Origin: Candidatus Aminicenantota bacterium
GTDB taxonomy: Bacteria > Acidobacteriota > Aminicenantia > Aminicenantales > Saccharicenantaceae
Length of the DNA: 64,000 bases
Assembly (NCBI GenBank): GCA_026393975.1
Contig: JAPKZD010000004.1
Coordinates: forward strand, 52,226-116,225
Direction: 5' to 3'
In this document: one piece after another, positions 41,010-49,083 of the stretch
Layout: the number at the start of each line of letters is the position of its first letter
How positions within the stretch are numbered: position 1 is the first letter of the stretch
Position numbers and translations under genes: made by a program
Notes under the pieces: generated by a model
Database searches by the model: none
Told to the model about the DNA's origin: nothing
The model's input: the letters and a program-made list of their open reading frames with translations, nothing else

Positions 41010-41677
41010 GAGTCATCCTCCTGGGCGCGCCGGGAAGCGGGAAGGGGACCGTGGCCGAAGAACTCCGTTCTGCCTACGGTTTCCCCAAGATCTCCACGGG
41101 AGACCTGCTTCGCGCCGCCGTCCGGGAGCGGACCCCCCTCGGCCTGAAGGCCGAAGCCCAGATGGGCAAGGGCGGCCTCGTCGACGATGCGACCGTCCTG
41201 GCCCTCCTCGGCGAGCGGTTGGCCCGCGAGGATTGCCGTGACGGGTACACCCTCGACGGATTCCCGCGCAACATCGCCCAGGCCGAGAGCCTGGAGGCGC
41301 TCGGCGCGTCCGGGCCGGAGGTCGTCTTCGACCTCCAGGTCGGCGAGGAGGTCATCCTCGGCCGGCTGACCAACCGGAGGATCTGCCCTTTGTGCGAGGC
41401 GATCTACCACGTCATCAATAAGAAGCCGAAAAAGGACGACATCTGCGACGTCTGCGGGACCGCGCTCGTCCAGAGGGCCGACGACAGGCCCGAGGTCATC
41501 GCGGAACGGCTCAAGACCCATCTTGCGAAAACCGAGCCCCTGATCGCCCGTTACGCGGCCAAGGGGACTCTCCACAGGATCGACGGCGGCCGGACGCCAG
41601 CGGCGACCTTCGCCGAGGTCAAGAAAGTCCTGGATGCCGTCATGGGCGAGACCGGGCCGGCACGGGGTCGAGGATGA
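41006..41677 (+). CDS. adk: adenylate kinase, zinc LID type
   Basis: Adenylate kinase (223 aa) interconverts ATP, ADP and AMP. The P-loop GAPGSGKGT is at 8-16 and DGFPRN at 84-89. The LID domain has four cysteines, C127-x2-C130 and C147-x2-C150, expected to bind zinc. The start at ATG 41006 overlaps the secY stop. The long frame upstream is a shadow of secY. Confidence 0.97.
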   Translation: MRVILLGAPGSGKGTVAEELRSAYGFPKISTGDLLRAAVRERTPLGLKAEAQMGKGGLVDDATVLALLGERLAREDCRDGYTLDGFPRNIAQAESLEALGASGPEVVFDLQVGEEVILGRLTNRRICPLCEAIYHVINKKPKKDDICDVCGTALVQRADDRPEVIAERLKTHLAKTEPLIARYAAKGTLHRIDGGRTPAATFAEVKKVLDAVMGETGPARGRG

Positions 41678-42474
41678 TCATCTACAAGTCGGCCGCCGAA
41701 CTCGAGGCCATGCGCCAGAGCAGCCGCATCGTGGCCGCGGTCCTCGGGGAGCTCGAGCCGCTCATCCAGCCCGGGATCCGGACGCGCGACCTCGACCTCT
41801 ACGCCGAGAAGAGGACCCGCGAACTCGGGGCCGTCCCGGCGTTCAAGGGCTACCGGGGCTACCCGGCCTCGGTCTGCATCTCGGTCAACGAGGAGATCAT
41901 CCACGGCATCCCTTCGGGCCGGATCCTCCAGGAGGGCGACATCGTCAGCCTCGATTTCGGCGTCCTCTACGAGGGCTTTTTCAGCGACTCGGCCCTGACC
42001 GCCCCCGTCGGCCGGACGAGCCCGGAGGCCCTGAAGCTCATCGCCGCGGCCGAACGGTCGTTCTTCAAGGGCCTCGAGAAGATGAAAGAAGGGAACCGCC
42101 TGTCCGACATCTCGGCCGCCGTCCAGCAGTCAGTCGAGAGCGAGGGCTTTTCCGTCATCCGCCAGTTCATCGGCCACGGCATCGGCCGGGCCCTCCACGA
42201 GGAGCCCCAAGTGCCGAATTTCGGGGCCCCGGGGCGCGGGCCGAAGCTCCGGCCTGGGATGACCCTGGCCATCGAGCCGATGATCGCCGCCGGCGGCTAC
42301 GAGGTCGAGATCCTGGAGGACGGCTGGACGGCCGTGACCCGGGACCGGAGCCTCTCGGCCCATTTCGAGCATACGGTGGCCATGACCGAGAATGGGCCGG
42401 AGATCCTGAGCGCCAGGACGCCGGCCGCCGCCCGGCCGCGGCCAACCCTCCTCAAGGAGAGCCCCCATGCCTAG
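41674..42474 (+). CDS. map: methionine aminopeptidase type I
   Basis: MetAP (266 aa) removes the initiator Met. The dinuclear metal ligands are visible in [46 protein letters not shown] and the C-terminal [15 protein letters not shown]. It overlaps adk as ATGA and infA by 8 bases, in the usual secY-adk-map-infA order. Confidence 0.97.
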   Translation: MIIYKSAAELEAMRQSSRIVAAVLGELEPLIQPGIRTRDLDLYAEKRTRELGAVPAFKGYRGYPASVCISVNEEIIHGIPSGRILQEGDIVSLDFGVLYEGFFSDSALTAPVGRTSPEALKLIAAAERSFFKGLEKMKEGNRLSDISAAVQQSVESEGFSVIRQFIGHGIGRALHEEPQVPNFGAPGRGPKLRPGMTLAIEPMIAAGGYEVEILEDGWTAVTRDRSLSAHFEHTVAMTENGPEILSARTPAAARPRPTLLKESPHA

Positions 42475-42685
42475 ACAGGACATGTTCGAAGCCGAAGGCG
42501 TGGTCCGGGAAACCCTCCCGAACGCCATGTTCCGGGTGGAGCTCTCCAACAAGCACGTCATCCTGGCCCACATCTCCGGGAAGATGCGCAAGCATTTCAT
42601 CCGCATCCTGCCTGGCGACCGCGTCCTCTTGGAGCTCTCGCCCTACGACCTGACCAAGGGACGCATCACCTATCGATTCAAATAA
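42467..42685 (+). CDS. infA: translation initiation factor IF-1
   Basis: IF-1 (72 aa) is a single OB-fold protein bound at the 30S A site: [69 protein letters not shown] sequence matches the family from end to end. It overlaps map and precedes rpmJ by 12 bases. Confidence 0.97.
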   Translation: MPRQDMFEAEGVVRETLPNAMFRVELSNKHVILAHISGKMRKHFIRILPGDRVLLELSPYDLTKGRITYRFK

Positions 42686-42697
42686 AAGGACGGGACG

Positions 42698-42811
42698 ATG
42701 AAAGTTAAAGCATCCGTGAAGAAAATCTGCCGGAACTGCAAGATCGTCCGGCGCAAGGGCGTGGTGCGGGTCATCTGCTCCAACCCGAGGCATAAACAAA
42801 AACAGGGATAA
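42698..42811 (+). CDS. rpmJ: 50S ribosomal protein L36
   Basis: L36 (37 aa) reads [20 protein letters not shown] and ends with [11 protein letters not shown]. The C-x2-C-x12-C-x4-H zinc site marks the C+ form. The ATG at 42698 has AAAGGACGGG upstream. It lies between infA and rpsM, as is typical. Confidence 0.96.
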   Translation: MKVKASVKKICRNCKIVRRKGVVRVICSNPRHKQKQG

Positions 42812-42822
42812 ACGAGGTCAAC

Positions 42823-43203
42823 ATGGCAAGAATCGCAGGCATTACGCTCCCCCCGGATAAGCGGATCGAGGTCGGGCTGACCTACATCTACGGGATCGGC
42901 AGCTCCAAGTCCCGCAAGATCCTGGACGAAGCCAAGATCGACCGGAACAAGAAGGCCAAGGCCCTTTCCGAGGACGAGATCAACAAGATCCGCCAGATCA
43001 TCGAAAAGCGGGAGAAGATCGAAGGCGACCTCCGCCAGGAAGTCGCCATGAACATCAAGCGGCTCGTGGATATCGGCTGCTACCGGGGCCTCCGGCACAA
43101 GAAGAAACTCCCCGTTCGGGGCCAGCGGACGAAAACCAACGCCCGGACCCGGAAGGGCGCCCGCGGTCAGCGGATCAAGAAACTCAAAGACAAGAAAGCG
43201 TAA
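42823..43203 (+). CDS. rpsM: 30S ribosomal protein S13
   Basis: S13 (126 aa) starts [26 protein letters not shown], with the helix-two-turn-helix region and [38 protein letters not shown] signature at the C terminus, where it contacts the P-site tRNA and bridges to L5. It is the first ribosomal gene of the alpha operon. Confidence 0.97.
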   Translation: MARIAGITLPPDKRIEVGLTYIYGIGSSKSRKILDEAKIDRNKKAKALSEDEINKIRQIIEKREKIEGDLRQEVAMNIKRLVDIGCYRGLRHKKKLPVRGQRTKTNARTRKGARGQRIKKLKDKKA

Positions 43204-43218
43204 GGAGGGCCAGCGGAC

Positions 43219-43605
43219 ATGCCTAAATCCAACGTCAAGAAGAAAAAAACCCGAAGGGAAATCGGACTCGGGGTGGCCCACATCCAGGCCACCTTCAACA
43301 ATACGATCATCACCATCACCGACCACGTGGGCGCGACCATCGTCTGGGCCAGCGCCGGCACCTCCGGTTTCAAGGGGGCCCGCAAGGGGACGCCCTTCGC
43401 CGCCCAGCTCGCGGCCAAGGATGCGGCCACCAAGGCCCGGGAGTTCGGCCTCCGCTACGTCGACGTCCGTCTCAAGGGACCGGGCGCGGGACGGGAGTCC
43501 AGCATCCGCGCCATGCAGGCGGCCGGCATCGAGATCAAATCCATCAAGGACGTGACGCCCATCCCGCACAACGGCTGCCGGGTCCGCCGCCGGCGGCGGG
43601 TCTGA
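43219..43605 (+). CDS. rpsK: 30S ribosomal protein S11
   Basis: S11 (128 aa) carries [39 protein letters not shown], then [38 protein letters not shown]. The ending is the family signature for the mRNA exit platform. GGAGGG lies upstream of ATG 43219. Confidence 0.97.
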   Translation: MPKSNVKKKKTRREIGLGVAHIQATFNNTIITITDHVGATIVWASAGTSGFKGARKGTPFAAQLAAKDAATKAREFGLRYVDVRLKGPGAGRESSIRAMQAAGIEIKSIKDVTPIPHNGCRVRRRRRV

Positions 43606-43624
43606 GGGCCGGAAGGAGAGCACC

Positions 43625-44251
43625 ATGGCGAAATACGAAGGAGCCGATTGCCGGCTCTGCCGCGTCGAGAAGAACAAGCTGTTCATCAAGGGCCACAAAT
43701 GCCTGACGGAGAAGTGCCCCCTCGAACGGAGAGCCTACCCTCCGGGACAGCACGGGCGTTCCAGGAAGAGGGTGCTGGGCTACGCCATCCAGCTCCGCGA
43801 GAAGCAGAAGCTTAAAAGGTTCTACGGCATGTCCGAGGAGCAATTCCGGTTCTTCTTCGAACGGGCCGAGCGCCAGAAGGGCATCACCGGCGAGAACCTT
43901 TTGTCCATGCTCGAACGGAGGCTGGACAACGTCGTTTACCTGATGGGATTCTCCCTGTCCCGGGGGCACGCCCGCCAGCTCATCGGCCACGGGCATTTCC
44001 GGCTCAATAACCATAGGGCCGACATTGCGTCCGCCCTGGTCAAGACGGGGGATGTCGTCGCCTTCAGGCCGCGGTCGGCCAAGAGCGAGGACGTCAAGGC
44101 CGTCGTCGCCTCGAACCGGTCGAAGACCGTTCCCGGCTGGCTCGAGGTGGATTGGGAGAACTTGAAGGGGAAGGTCTGCGCGCTTCCTACGCGCCAGGAC
44201 GTCACCCTTCCGGTCGAGGAACACCTGGTCGTCGAGCTGTACTCCAAGTAA
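43625..44251 (+). CDS. rpsD: 30S ribosomal protein S4, zinc type
   Basis: S4 (208 aa) has an N-terminal zinc site (CRLCRVEKNKLFIKGHKCLTEKC) and the S4 RNA-binding domain (MLERRLDNVVYLMGFSLSRGHARQLIGHGHFRLN). It starts 16S assembly, and often represses the alpha operon. GGAAGGAG precedes the ATG at 43625. Confidence 0.97.
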   Translation: MAKYEGADCRLCRVEKNKLFIKGHKCLTEKCPLERRAYPPGQHGRSRKRVLGYAIQLREKQKLKRFYGMSEEQFRFFFERAERQKGITGENLLSMLERRLDNVVYLMGFSLSRGHARQLIGHGHFRLNNHRADIASALVKTGDVVAFRPRSAKSEDVKAVVASNRSKTVPGWLEVDWENLKGKVCALPTRQDVTLPVEEHLVVELYSK

Positions 44252-44293
44252 GGTCCCCGGACCGATTGGAGGACATCTCCCAAAGGAGGTCAC

Positions 44294-44923
44294 ATGACAG
44301 AAATGAATTTCCAGAGACCCAAGAACTTGGAGTGCGATTTCGACACGCTGACCGGGCAGTACGGGCGCTTCCAGGCCCAGCCGTTCGAGCGGGGATACGG
44401 GGTGACCGTGGGCAACGCCCTGCGGCGGATCCTCCTTTCGTCGATCACCGGAGCCGCCATCACGGCCGTCCGCCTCCAAGGCGTTCTCCACGAGTTCTCG
44501 ACCATTCCCGGGGTCGTGGAAGACGTCACCGACATCATCCTCAACCTCAAGAGCATCCCTCTGAAGCTCCTGGGGAACGAGCCGAAGCGGATGACTCTCA
44601 AGAAGACCGGCCCCGTCCTGGTCAAATCGGCCGACATCGCCCGCGATTCCGACATTGAGATCCTCGACGAGACCGTCAGCATCGCCTCTCTCGACACCGA
44701 CGGGACGCTCGAGGTCGAGATGGTCGTCAAGAACGGTCGTGGCTACATCCCGGCCGACCAGAATTTCGACGAGGAGCAGAGCCTCGACTACATCCCGCTC
44801 GACTCCTCCCATTCGCCCGTCCTCAAGGTCAACTACAAGGTCGAGCCGGCCCGCGTCGGCAAGAGGATCGACTACGAGAGCCTGCGGCCAAGATCATGCG
44901 TGACCACCTGGGGATCTTCCTGA
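44294..44923 (+). CDS. rpoA: RNA polymerase alpha subunit, N-terminal domain fragment
   Basis: The first 195 residues are a normal alpha N-terminal domain: FQAQPFERGYGVTVGNALRRILLSSITGAAIT, EFSTIPGVVEDVTDIILNLK, GRGYIPADQN, ARVGKRIDYESL. The frame then leaves the family sequence and stops after 14 unrelated residues. The expected stretch of about 18 residues corresponding to VIEMETNGTIDPEEAIRR in E. coli is absent. The family resumes as [10 protein letters not shown] in the -1 frame, encoded from 44884. So the gene is interrupted by a short deletion with frame change. Confidence 0.9.
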   Translation: MTEMNFQRPKNLECDFDTLTGQYGRFQAQPFERGYGVTVGNALRRILLSSITGAAITAVRLQGVLHEFSTIPGVVEDVTDIILNLKSIPLKLLGNEPKRMTLKKTGPVLVKSADIARDSDIEILDETVSIASLDTDGTLEVEMVVKNGRGYIPADQNFDEEQSLDYIPLDSSHSPVLKVNYKVEPARVGKRIDYESLRPRSCVTTWGSS

Positions 44924-45270
44924 ACATCGTCGACGAGCCCCTCGAACGGGAGGCGGCCACTTCGAAGAAGGAGATCCCGTACCTGCTCCAGGCCGACATT
45001 CTGGCTAAGACGATCGACCACCTGGAGCTGTCGGTCCGGTCCAACAACTGCCTCCGCTCGGCCGGCATCGAAAGGATCTACGAGCTCGTGCTGAAGACCG
45101 AGGACGAGCTCCTCAAGACCAAGAACTTCGGCCGCAAGTCTCTGGCGGAGATCAAGGAGACCCTGATCAATTTGAACCTCGGGCTGAACCTCGAACTCCA
45201 CCCCCGGCTCGTCGAGAGGATCCAGGCGGACATCAAAGAAGGCATGCCCGAGAAGGAGACAGAGGCATGA
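44896..45270 (+). CDS. rpoA: RNA polymerase alpha subunit, C-terminal domain fragment
   Basis: This frame holds the end of the alpha N-terminal domain ([17 protein letters not shown]), the linker and a complete alpha-[51 protein letters not shown], which binds UP elements and activators. ATG 44896 is simply the Met in AAKIM and has no convincing ribosome-binding site, so I think this is the 3' part of a broken rpoA and not a separate gene. It overlaps rplQ as ATGA. Confidence 0.88.
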   Translation: MRDHLGIFLNIVDEPLEREAATSKKEIPYLLQADILAKTIDHLELSVRSNNCLRSAGIERIYELVLKTEDELLKTKNFGRKSLAEIKETLINLNLGLNLELHPRLVERIQADIKEGMPEKETEA

Positions 45271-45680
45271 GGCACCAGGTCCAGAAGGGAAAACTCGGGA
45301 GGAACACCGCCCACCGCCGGGCGCTCTTGCGCAACCTGGTGACGTCGTTTCTCGAGTGCGAACGGGTACGGACGACCTTGGCCAAGGCCCGGGCGGCCCG
45401 CCCTGTCGCTGAAAAGATGATCACCCTGGCCAAGAGGGGCACCCTCCATGCCCGCCGCCAGGCCCTGGCCTACATGACCAAGGAAGCGGCGGTGCAGAAG
45501 CTCTTCACTGAGCTCGGGCCCCGCTTCGCCGAGAGGCCGGGCGGCTACACCCGGATCGTCAAGCTCGACAAGCGCGCGGGGGACGGGGCCTCGATGGCCA
45601 TGCTCGAGCTCGTCGGCGCGGAATTCAAGAAGAAGACGAAGAAGAAAGCCAAGGACGCTAAGAAACCGGCGGCGAAGTAG
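45267..45680 (+). CDS. rplQ: 50S ribosomal protein L17
   Basis: L17 (137 aa) opens [41 protein letters not shown], has [25 protein letters not shown], and ends in a Lys/Ala-rich tail ([17 protein letters not shown]). It is the last gene of the alpha operon and is followed after 18 bases by a strong terminator. Confidence 0.97.
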   Translation: MRHQVQKGKLGRNTAHRRALLRNLVTSFLECERVRTTLAKARAARPVAEKMITLAKRGTLHARRQALAYMTKEAAVQKLFTELGPRFAERPGGYTRIVKLDKRAGDGASMAMLELVGAEFKKKTKKKAKDAKKPAAK

Positions 45681-45698
45681 ATCTAACGACATTCACAG

Positions 45699-45727
45699 GG
45701 GCCCGACATTCGTCGGGCCCTTTTTTT
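45699..45727 (+). terminator. intrinsic terminator of the S10-spc-alpha transcript
   Basis: GGGCCCGAC (45699-45707) pairs perfectly with GTCGGGCCC (45712-45720) around an ATTC loop, followed by seven T residues. A textbook Rho-independent terminator. Confidence 0.97.
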
Positions 45728-45772
45728 ATTCATCTCCCGATTGCGGGGAAGTTCCGTATTCGGCTTGGCGAA

Positions 45773-45858
45773 GGATCTCGCCCTTAGCCCCCCGGCACCC
45801 CCGGGGACCTGTCCCGGCGGGTCCCCCCCCCGCTACGGGGGTCTTCAGGGCGAAATCC
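45773..45858. repeat. G+C-rich multi-hairpin element
   Basis: GGATCTCGCCCT (45773-45784) and AGGGCGAAATCC (45847-45858) are complementary at 11 of 12 positions. Between them lie further self-complementary C/G runs, for example GGGGACC with GGTCCCC and CCCCCG with CGGGGG around CTA. It sits between two convergent genes with no coding frame I believe. It may be a REP-like or degenerate mobile element, or a structured RNA. Confidence 0.55.
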
Positions 45859-45919
45859 ATTGCCGCCTCATGACGAACTCCCCCCATATCGGGAACAGTG
45901 CTAATGTATCGGGGTCCTT

Positions 45920-46831
45920 TTATTTAGCCCGGCGTGCGCCCTGGTAGATCTTCTGCCAGTAAGCGTCCTTGAGCCGGGATATCTGGACTATGGGCTTCTC
46001 GTGAACGGTCGCGTTGATGAACTCTTCGGCATCGATCATCATGCCAACGTGGCCGATCTTGTTCTTGGCGCTGCCGAAGAAGACGAGGTCTCCGGCCGCC
46101 TCGGCCCCGGCGACCACCTCGACAAGGCCGCTGCCCTCGAGCTGGATGTCAGCATCCCTCAGGATGGGGACCCCGCTCATCTTATAGATGAGCTGGACGA
46201 AGCCCGAGCAGTCCAGGCCGAGGGGGGACGTCCCGCCCCAGAAGTAGGGGAGTCCGATGAAGCGCTTCGATAGGGCGACCATGTCTTCGAGAGACGTCCG
46301 CGGCCAGACCATGGGCGCCTCGCGGACCTCGCCGTCGCCCCGCTGGATCCAAACTCTCGTGTTGCAGGGAAGGCTGACCTCGAGCCAGCGCGCGTCGCGT
46401 TCTCCGACGACCTCGAGGACCACGCTGATCGGGGCGACCTTGACCGGCTTGTGCTTGGTGACGTCCGGTTCACGATAGGTATTGGCCAGGAGGGCGGTGA
46501 CGACGAAGATCTTTCCGGAGGAGGCGTAGGGCTTTTCGCCCGGCTTGAGGAAGCGCAGGGCCGAAGAGATGACCCAGCCCTTGTAGGTATCGGGCGTTTC
46601 GACCTGGTACCAATCTTCTCCGTCCGAGTTCCTCTCCTTCTTGAGGATCGTGACATTTTCTCCGAGCAGGGCCTGGCTGACGACGTCAGTCGACGAGGTC
46701 GAGCGGCTGTGCATGTTCTCGACGGCGTTGATCACGACAGCCGCGGCCGGACCGGCGGGCTTCTGGACCGCCGGGAAGGCCAGACCGGCGAGAACGACGA
46801 GTAGGACGATGACGGTCGGCGTTTTCATCAT
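45920..46831 (-). CDS. NlpC/P60 murein endopeptidase (YkfC-like), exported
   Basis: The 303-aa protein has a signal peptide (residues 1-21), two bacterial SH3-like segments (about 34-95 and 105-165), and a C-terminal NlpC/P60 domain with Cys208 in LGLDCSGF and His261 in IGHVGMMID. His277 is a candidate third catalytic residue. This layout matches gamma-D-glutamyl-diamino-acid endopeptidases that trim murein stem peptides. The divergent neighbour is an Ala-Glu epimerase, the next step of stem-peptide use. AAGGAGG precedes ATG 46831, and a minus-strand TATGAT lies at 46855-46860. Confidence 0.9.
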   Translation of the reverse strand: MMKTPTVIVLLVVLAGLAFPAVQKPAGPAAAVVINAVENMHSRSTSSTDVVSQALLGENVTILKKERNSDGEDWYQVETPDTYKGWVISSALRFLKPGEKPYASSGKIFVVTALLANTYREPDVTKHKPVKVAPISVVLEVVGERDARWLEVSLPCNTRVWIQRGDGEVREAPMVWPRTSLEDMVALSKRFIGLPYFWGGTSPLGLDCSGFVQLIYKMSGVPILRDADIQLEGSGLVEVVAGAEAAGDLVFFGSAKNKIGHVGMMIDAEEFINATVHEKPIVQISRLKDAYWQKIYQGARRAK

Positions 46832-46875
46832 CTTCGGACCTCCTTGGGAACTCTATCATACCAAAATTGCCGGGA

Positions 46876-46911
46876 TATTATAACCCCAAAAGGCATTTTG
46901 GGGTTATAATA
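46876..46911. promoter_or_regulatory. perfect palindrome between divergent murein-peptide genes
   Basis: TATTATAACCCCAAAA (46876-46891) and TTTTGGGGTTATAATA (46896-46911) are perfect 16-base inverted repeats around GGCA. Each arm holds a TATAAT facing outward: the plus copy (46905-46910) is 19 bases before the epimerase ATG. The minus -35 zone of the NlpC gene also falls at its left edge. I read it as a shared operator/promoter for the two divergent genes. A transcribed hairpin or small mobile element is the alternative. Confidence 0.75.
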
Positions 46912-46929
46912 CTGACGAGAGGTGACGCC

Positions 46930-48054
46930 ATGAAACGGAAAGAATTCCTGACGCTGGCCGGCGCCGCTGCGGCCGGCTCGCTCCTGGGGCCAGGAGCGGC
47001 CGTCCGCGAGGCCTGGGCGGGCGCGGAGGGGAAGACGCGGGTCTCGGTAAAGCTCTTTGAACTCAAACTCCGGCAGGCCTGGGGCCTATCCCGGGGGACT
47101 TGGACGACGCGGCGCAACTGCTATATTCGTATCGAGCGCGACGGCGTCGCCGGGCTCGGCGAAGCGGCCCCGCTCGCTCGCTACAACGAAACCGCGGAGA
47201 GCGCCGCGGCTTTCATCGACAAGGCCCGCCCCGTCCTCGAGAGGGACTTGGGGGAATACGCCGTCCGCTTCGGCGAGGTCGACGCCGTCGGGCCGGGAGA
47301 GCACGCGGCCAAGGCCGCCCTGGACATGGCCGTCATGGATTGGGTCGGCCGGCGGCTCAAGGTCCCGCTGTGGAAGCTCCTCGGCCTCGGCCGGGAGAAG
47401 ACCGTCACGACGACCTACTCCATCGGCATCGACGAAGTGCCGGTCATGCAACAGAAGGTCCGGGACGCGGGGGATTTTGGCGTCTACAAGATCAAGGTCG
47501 GCACCGCAGACGACAGGAAGATCATGGACGGCATCCGGGCCGTCACCTCCAAGCCGCTGCGGGCCGACGCCAACGAGGGTTGGAAAACGAAAGAAGAGGC
47601 CCTGGAGATGATCAACTGGATGGCCGGCTTGGGCGTCGAGCTCGTCGAACAGCCCCTGCCCGCCTCCCAACTCCAGGATTACGCCTGGCTCAAAGAGAGG
47701 GTCAAGATCCCTGTCTTCGCCGACGAGAGTCTCATCCAAGCTTCCGACCTGCCGCGGATCGCCCCCTATTTTCACGGCATCAACATCAAGCTCATGAAGT
47801 GCGGCGGGGTCCAGGAGGCCGTCCGGCTGGCGGCCATGGCCAGGGCCCTGGGGCTGAAACTCATGATCGGGTGCATGATCGAGAGCTCGCTGGGCATTTC
47901 GGCCGGCGCGGCCGTGGCCTCGCTCTTCGACTACGCCGACCTCGACGGGAACCTGCTCATCTCGAACGACCCGTTCCGCGGCGTCCGGACGGTCAAGGAC
48001 AGGCTCATCCTCGACGACAAGCCGGGGCTCGGCGTCGAGGGCGATCTCTTCTGA
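46930..48054 (+). CDS. L-Ala-D/L-Glu epimerase-like enolase-superfamily protein, exported
   Basis: The 374-aa protein belongs to the muconate-lactonising branch of the enolase superfamily. Catalytic features are YKIKVG (K187, K189), metal ligands D213 (RADANEGW), E240 (VEQPLP) and D265 (FADES), lysines 287/290 in NIKLMKCGG, CMIESSLGISAG, and the DxD (337-339) typical of dipeptide epimerases. The N terminus MKRKEFLTLAGAAAAGSLLG looks like a Tat-type signal with RK in place of RR. An exported epimerase is unusual. The upstream ORF from 46867 reads through the palindrome and is rejected; ATG 46930 has GAGAGGTG before it. Confidence 0.88.
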   Translation: MKRKEFLTLAGAAAAGSLLGPGAAVREAWAGAEGKTRVSVKLFELKLRQAWGLSRGTWTTRRNCYIRIERDGVAGLGEAAPLARYNETAESAAAFIDKARPVLERDLGEYAVRFGEVDAVGPGEHAAKAALDMAVMDWVGRRLKVPLWKLLGLGREKTVTTTYSIGIDEVPVMQQKVRDAGDFGVYKIKVGTADDRKIMDGIRAVTSKPLRADANEGWKTKEEALEMINWMAGLGVELVEQPLPASQLQDYAWLKERVKIPVFADESLIQASDLPRIAPYFHGINIKLMKCGGVQEAVRLAAMARALGLKLMIGCMIESSLGISAGAAVASLFDYADLDGNLLISNDPFRGVRTVKDRLILDDKPGLGVEGDLF

Positions 48055-48070
48055 CCGGCTCCGCCGCCGG

Positions 48071-48985
48071 CTATTTATCCGAGACGACCCGGCCGATCTC
48101 GCTCGAGCGTTCGAGCCGCGAAAAGTGCTCGAAAGCGAGCCGGGATATTTTGGCTATGACCGGATTGCCGTCGGTGTCCCGCTTAAGGTAGGTCGTCATG
48201 ACGCAGAGTATGTAGGGGCGGCCGGGGAGCATAACGATGCCCGAGTCGCATCTGACGGCCTCGAGCTCGCCCGGTTTCTCGGCGACATCGATCCCTTCGG
48301 GGACGCCGGAGCGGAGCGGGCTTTCCTTGGGGATGGCCAGGATTTCCAGAAAATCCTTCCGGTAGGGCTCCTTGAGGATGTCGCCCTTCCAGAGTCTCTC
48401 CAGAAGAGTCATCATCTCGAGGGGCGTCGAGACGTTCTCCCGGCCCTCTCCGGCGGCCGTGAGGTCCATCATTTTGCGGCGAAGGCGGGTTTTGGGAAGG
48501 CCCATGGCGTCCATCCTCTTGTTGACGGCGTCCATTCCGACCCGGTCGATGAGCAGGTTCGTGGCCGTGTTGTCCGAGAGGACGATCATTAGGACGGCTG
48601 TGTCGTGGACGGAGAGCCGGAGGCTGGGACGGCCGAGGTAATAGAGGACGCCCGAACCGGCGACTTTCCGGCTCTCTTCGAGAGCAATGAACTCGTCGAG
48701 CTGGAGCCGTCCCTCCTCCGCCTGTTTGAAGGCCTCGAAAAGGATGGCGATCTTGATCGAGCTCGCCTGGGGAAAGACTTCGCGCTCGTTGATGAGGAAG
48801 GCTTTTCCTGTCTTGAGGTCTTTTAGAGCGAGCCCGAGGACGCCGTCGAGGCCCGCTTCGGCGTCGCGGACCGCCGTCTGGAACTTCGCGTCGAGGAGGG
48901 CCGGGAAACGGCTCTGGGCCGGGGAGGGGAGAGCCGTCAATGCCATCAACATAAGAATTCCGCCGGCTGTTTTTCGTGTGGTCAT
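48071..48985 (-). CDS. class A beta-lactamase-like serine hydrolase
   Basis: The 304-aa protein has a signal peptide (about 1-24) and the penicillin-binding fold: S75-x-x-K78 (ASSIKIA), SDN at 137-139, and the third motif as KPG (237-239, AEKPGE) instead of KTG. The region where class A enzymes have Glu166-x-x-Leu-Asn reads RRKMMDLTAAGEGREN, without an obvious ExxLN. It could act as a poor beta-lactamase or as a murein peptidase. It is convergent with the epimerase gene and has its own strong promoter. Confidence 0.82.
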   Translation of the reverse strand: MTTRKTAGGILMLMALTALPSPAQSRFPALLDAKFQTAVRDAEAGLDGVLGLALKDLKTGKAFLINEREVFPQASSIKIAILFEAFKQAEEGRLQLDEFIALEESRKVAGSGVLYYLGRPSLRLSVHDTAVLMIVLSDNTATNLLIDRVGMDAVNKRMDAMGLPKTRLRRKMMDLTAAGEGRENVSTPLEMMTLLERLWKGDILKEPYRKDFLEILAIPKESPLRSGVPEGIDVAEKPGELEAVRCDSGIVMLPGRPYILCVMTTYLKRDTDGNPVIAKISRLAFEHFSRLERSSEIGRVVSDK

Positions 48986-49009
48986 GGGGCCTCCTAGTTT
49001 CTGGTTAAC

Positions 49010-49037
49010 ATTATCTCAAGGCCGTCGGGGATGTCAA
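49010..49037 (-). promoter_or_regulatory. sigma-70 promoter of the beta-lactamase-like gene
   Basis: On the minus strand TTGACA (49032-49037) and GATAAT (49010-49015) are 16 bases apart, about 25 bases upstream of the ATG; CTAGGAGG provides the ribosome-binding site. Confidence 0.8.
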
Positions 49038-49083
49038 ACAGGGCAGCGTGGGGAAGGGGATAAACGATTTCGGGAGGCCCGAG

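Noticed and set aside
44882..44900. Programmed -1 frameshift to express full-length alpha
   Set aside because: No slippery heptamer is seen, and a shift would still leave about 18 conserved residues missing.
45741..45947. 68-codon plus-strand frame after the alpha operon
   Set aside because: It lies in hairpin-rich non-coding DNA, has no ribosome-binding site, and its sequence is Pro/Ser/Gly-rich without family resemblance.
46867..46929. Upstream extension of the epimerase to 46867
   Set aside because: It would translate the perfect palindrome and hide the signal peptide. The ATG at 46930 has a better ribosome-binding site.
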